From Medakamo hakoo (Eukaryota; Chlorophyta; Trebouxiophyceae; Coccomyxaceae), in NCBI GenBank assembly GCA_026636295.1, contig CP089463.1, forward strand, positions 248,001 to 312,000: a DNA stretch of 64,000 nt, given 5' to 3'. Each line of letters opens with the position of its first letter. Position 1 is the stretch's first letter. The notes beneath the pieces are model-generated. The model was not told where the DNA came from and did not search any database. It saw only the letters and a list, made by a program, of their open reading frames with translations. Position numbers and translations under genes: made by a program. Below are positions 63,638 through 64,000 of the stretch, piece after piece.

Positions 63638-64000
63638 CTACGCGTCTGCACACAACAGGATCTCCTTGCCTGCAGAGTGATTTGAGGGAGGGGGGCGTGA
63701 GTGAAAAAGCACGAGGAGAGAGACAGGGGCGACGGCCTCGCCCGTATCCATCCGCCTCTGAAAAAAAAAAGACTCACCCAGCGTCGCCGCGCCCGCCACG
63801 CCGCCCGCCACGTCGCACTCCCTCCCGTGTTCGCCCTCCACCTCCCTGTACCCGCAACTGGCGTACAGCGCGCGCGCCGGCCCATTGGACGCCGCCACGG
63901 ACGCGTACAGGCGGGCGGCGCCCCACTGCTGGGCCGCAAAACGCGCCGCCTCAGCCATCAGTGCCGCGCCGACGCCTTTCCGCCGGGCGTCGGGCGAGAC
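63638..64000 (-). CDS. GNAT-family N-acetyltransferase, 3' part
   Basis: Partial gene entering from the right edge on the minus strand; its 5' end is outside the window. Two exons seen (64000-63778 partial and 63669-63638). The protein reads VSPDARRKGVGAALMAEAAR, with the acetyl-CoA-binding RRxGxGxxL motif, then AQQWGAARLYASVAASNGPA, RALYASCGYREVEGE and a short end TLG|KEILLCADA. The N-x-x-A-xx-LY-xx-xGY pattern is the classical motif B of GNAT enzymes. Substrate cannot be judged; a ribosomal, polyamine or plastid protein acetylase are all possible. Confidence 0.78.
   Translation of the reverse strand, partial: VSPDARRKGVGAALMAEAARFAAQQWGAARLYASVAASNGPARALYASCGYREVEGEHGRECDVAGGVAGAATLGESFFFQRRMDTGEAVAPVSLLVLFHSRPPPSNHSAGKEILLCADA

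Overview
This is a nuclear segment of a very GC-rich (clearly well over 60% by eye), gene-dense eukaryote, most likely a chlorophyte green alga. The evidence for the green lineage is the gene content: a plant-type plastid ribosomal protein bL38c/PSRP6, RuBisCO accumulation factor RAF1, a RETICULATA-related protein, a plastid-targeted transketolase, a FACKEL-type sterol C-14 reductase, a SICKLE-like protein and a plant-type ubiquitin-like/LRR protein. Introns are short GT-AG introns with GTGAG or GTGCG donors, TGA is the dominant stop, and several 3' ends carry the green-algal TGTAA poly(A) signal. I could not assign a genus. I found no transposon, virus-like element, tRNA, rRNA or CRISPR array.

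Layout. About 36 protein genes fill the window, one per 1.8 kb, mostly as head-to-head and tail-to-tail neighbours. 0.2-12 kb: SF3A1, a plastid membrane protein, LACS, bL38c, a plastid protein with a duplicated module, an acidic nuclear protein and a SICKLE-like protein. 12-24.5 kb: a conserved unknown plastid protein, sterol C-14 reductase, transketolase, phosphoacetylglucosamine mutase, IMP-specific 5'-nucleotidase and carbamoyl-phosphate synthase small subunit. 24.8-37 kb: RAF1, phosphopantothenate-cysteine ligase, METTL13-like methyltransferase, RLP24 and SMC3. 37-46 kb: imidazoleglycerol-phosphate dehydratase, cytochrome b5, a RETICULATA-related protein, a 72-residue protein, RlmH, a ZIP transporter and a multi-pass membrane protein. 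46-55 kb: an ARIADNE E3 ligase, a ubiquitin-like/LRR protein, PRP5 and glycine cleavage H protein. 55-64 kb: RBM19/MRD1, FCF1, ribonuclease kappa, RRP15, a lumenal TPM-domain protein, ascorbate peroxidase and the 3' part of a GNAT acetyltransferase.

How the genes relate. Four products act in ribosome biogenesis (RLP24, RBM19/MRD1, FCF1, RRP15); RBM19 and FCF1 share one 282-bp intergenic region. SF3A1 and PRP5 both act on the U2 snRNP. About ten products look plastid-targeted and cover carbon fixation (RAF1, transketolase), histidine and carbamoyl-phosphate synthesis, and plastid ribosome composition and rRNA modification. The genes do not form an operon or one metabolic cluster; the recurring theme is close divergent pairing.

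Exon borders were placed by joining conserved protein sequence across GT-AG boundaries and checking phase. They are predictions without transcript support.
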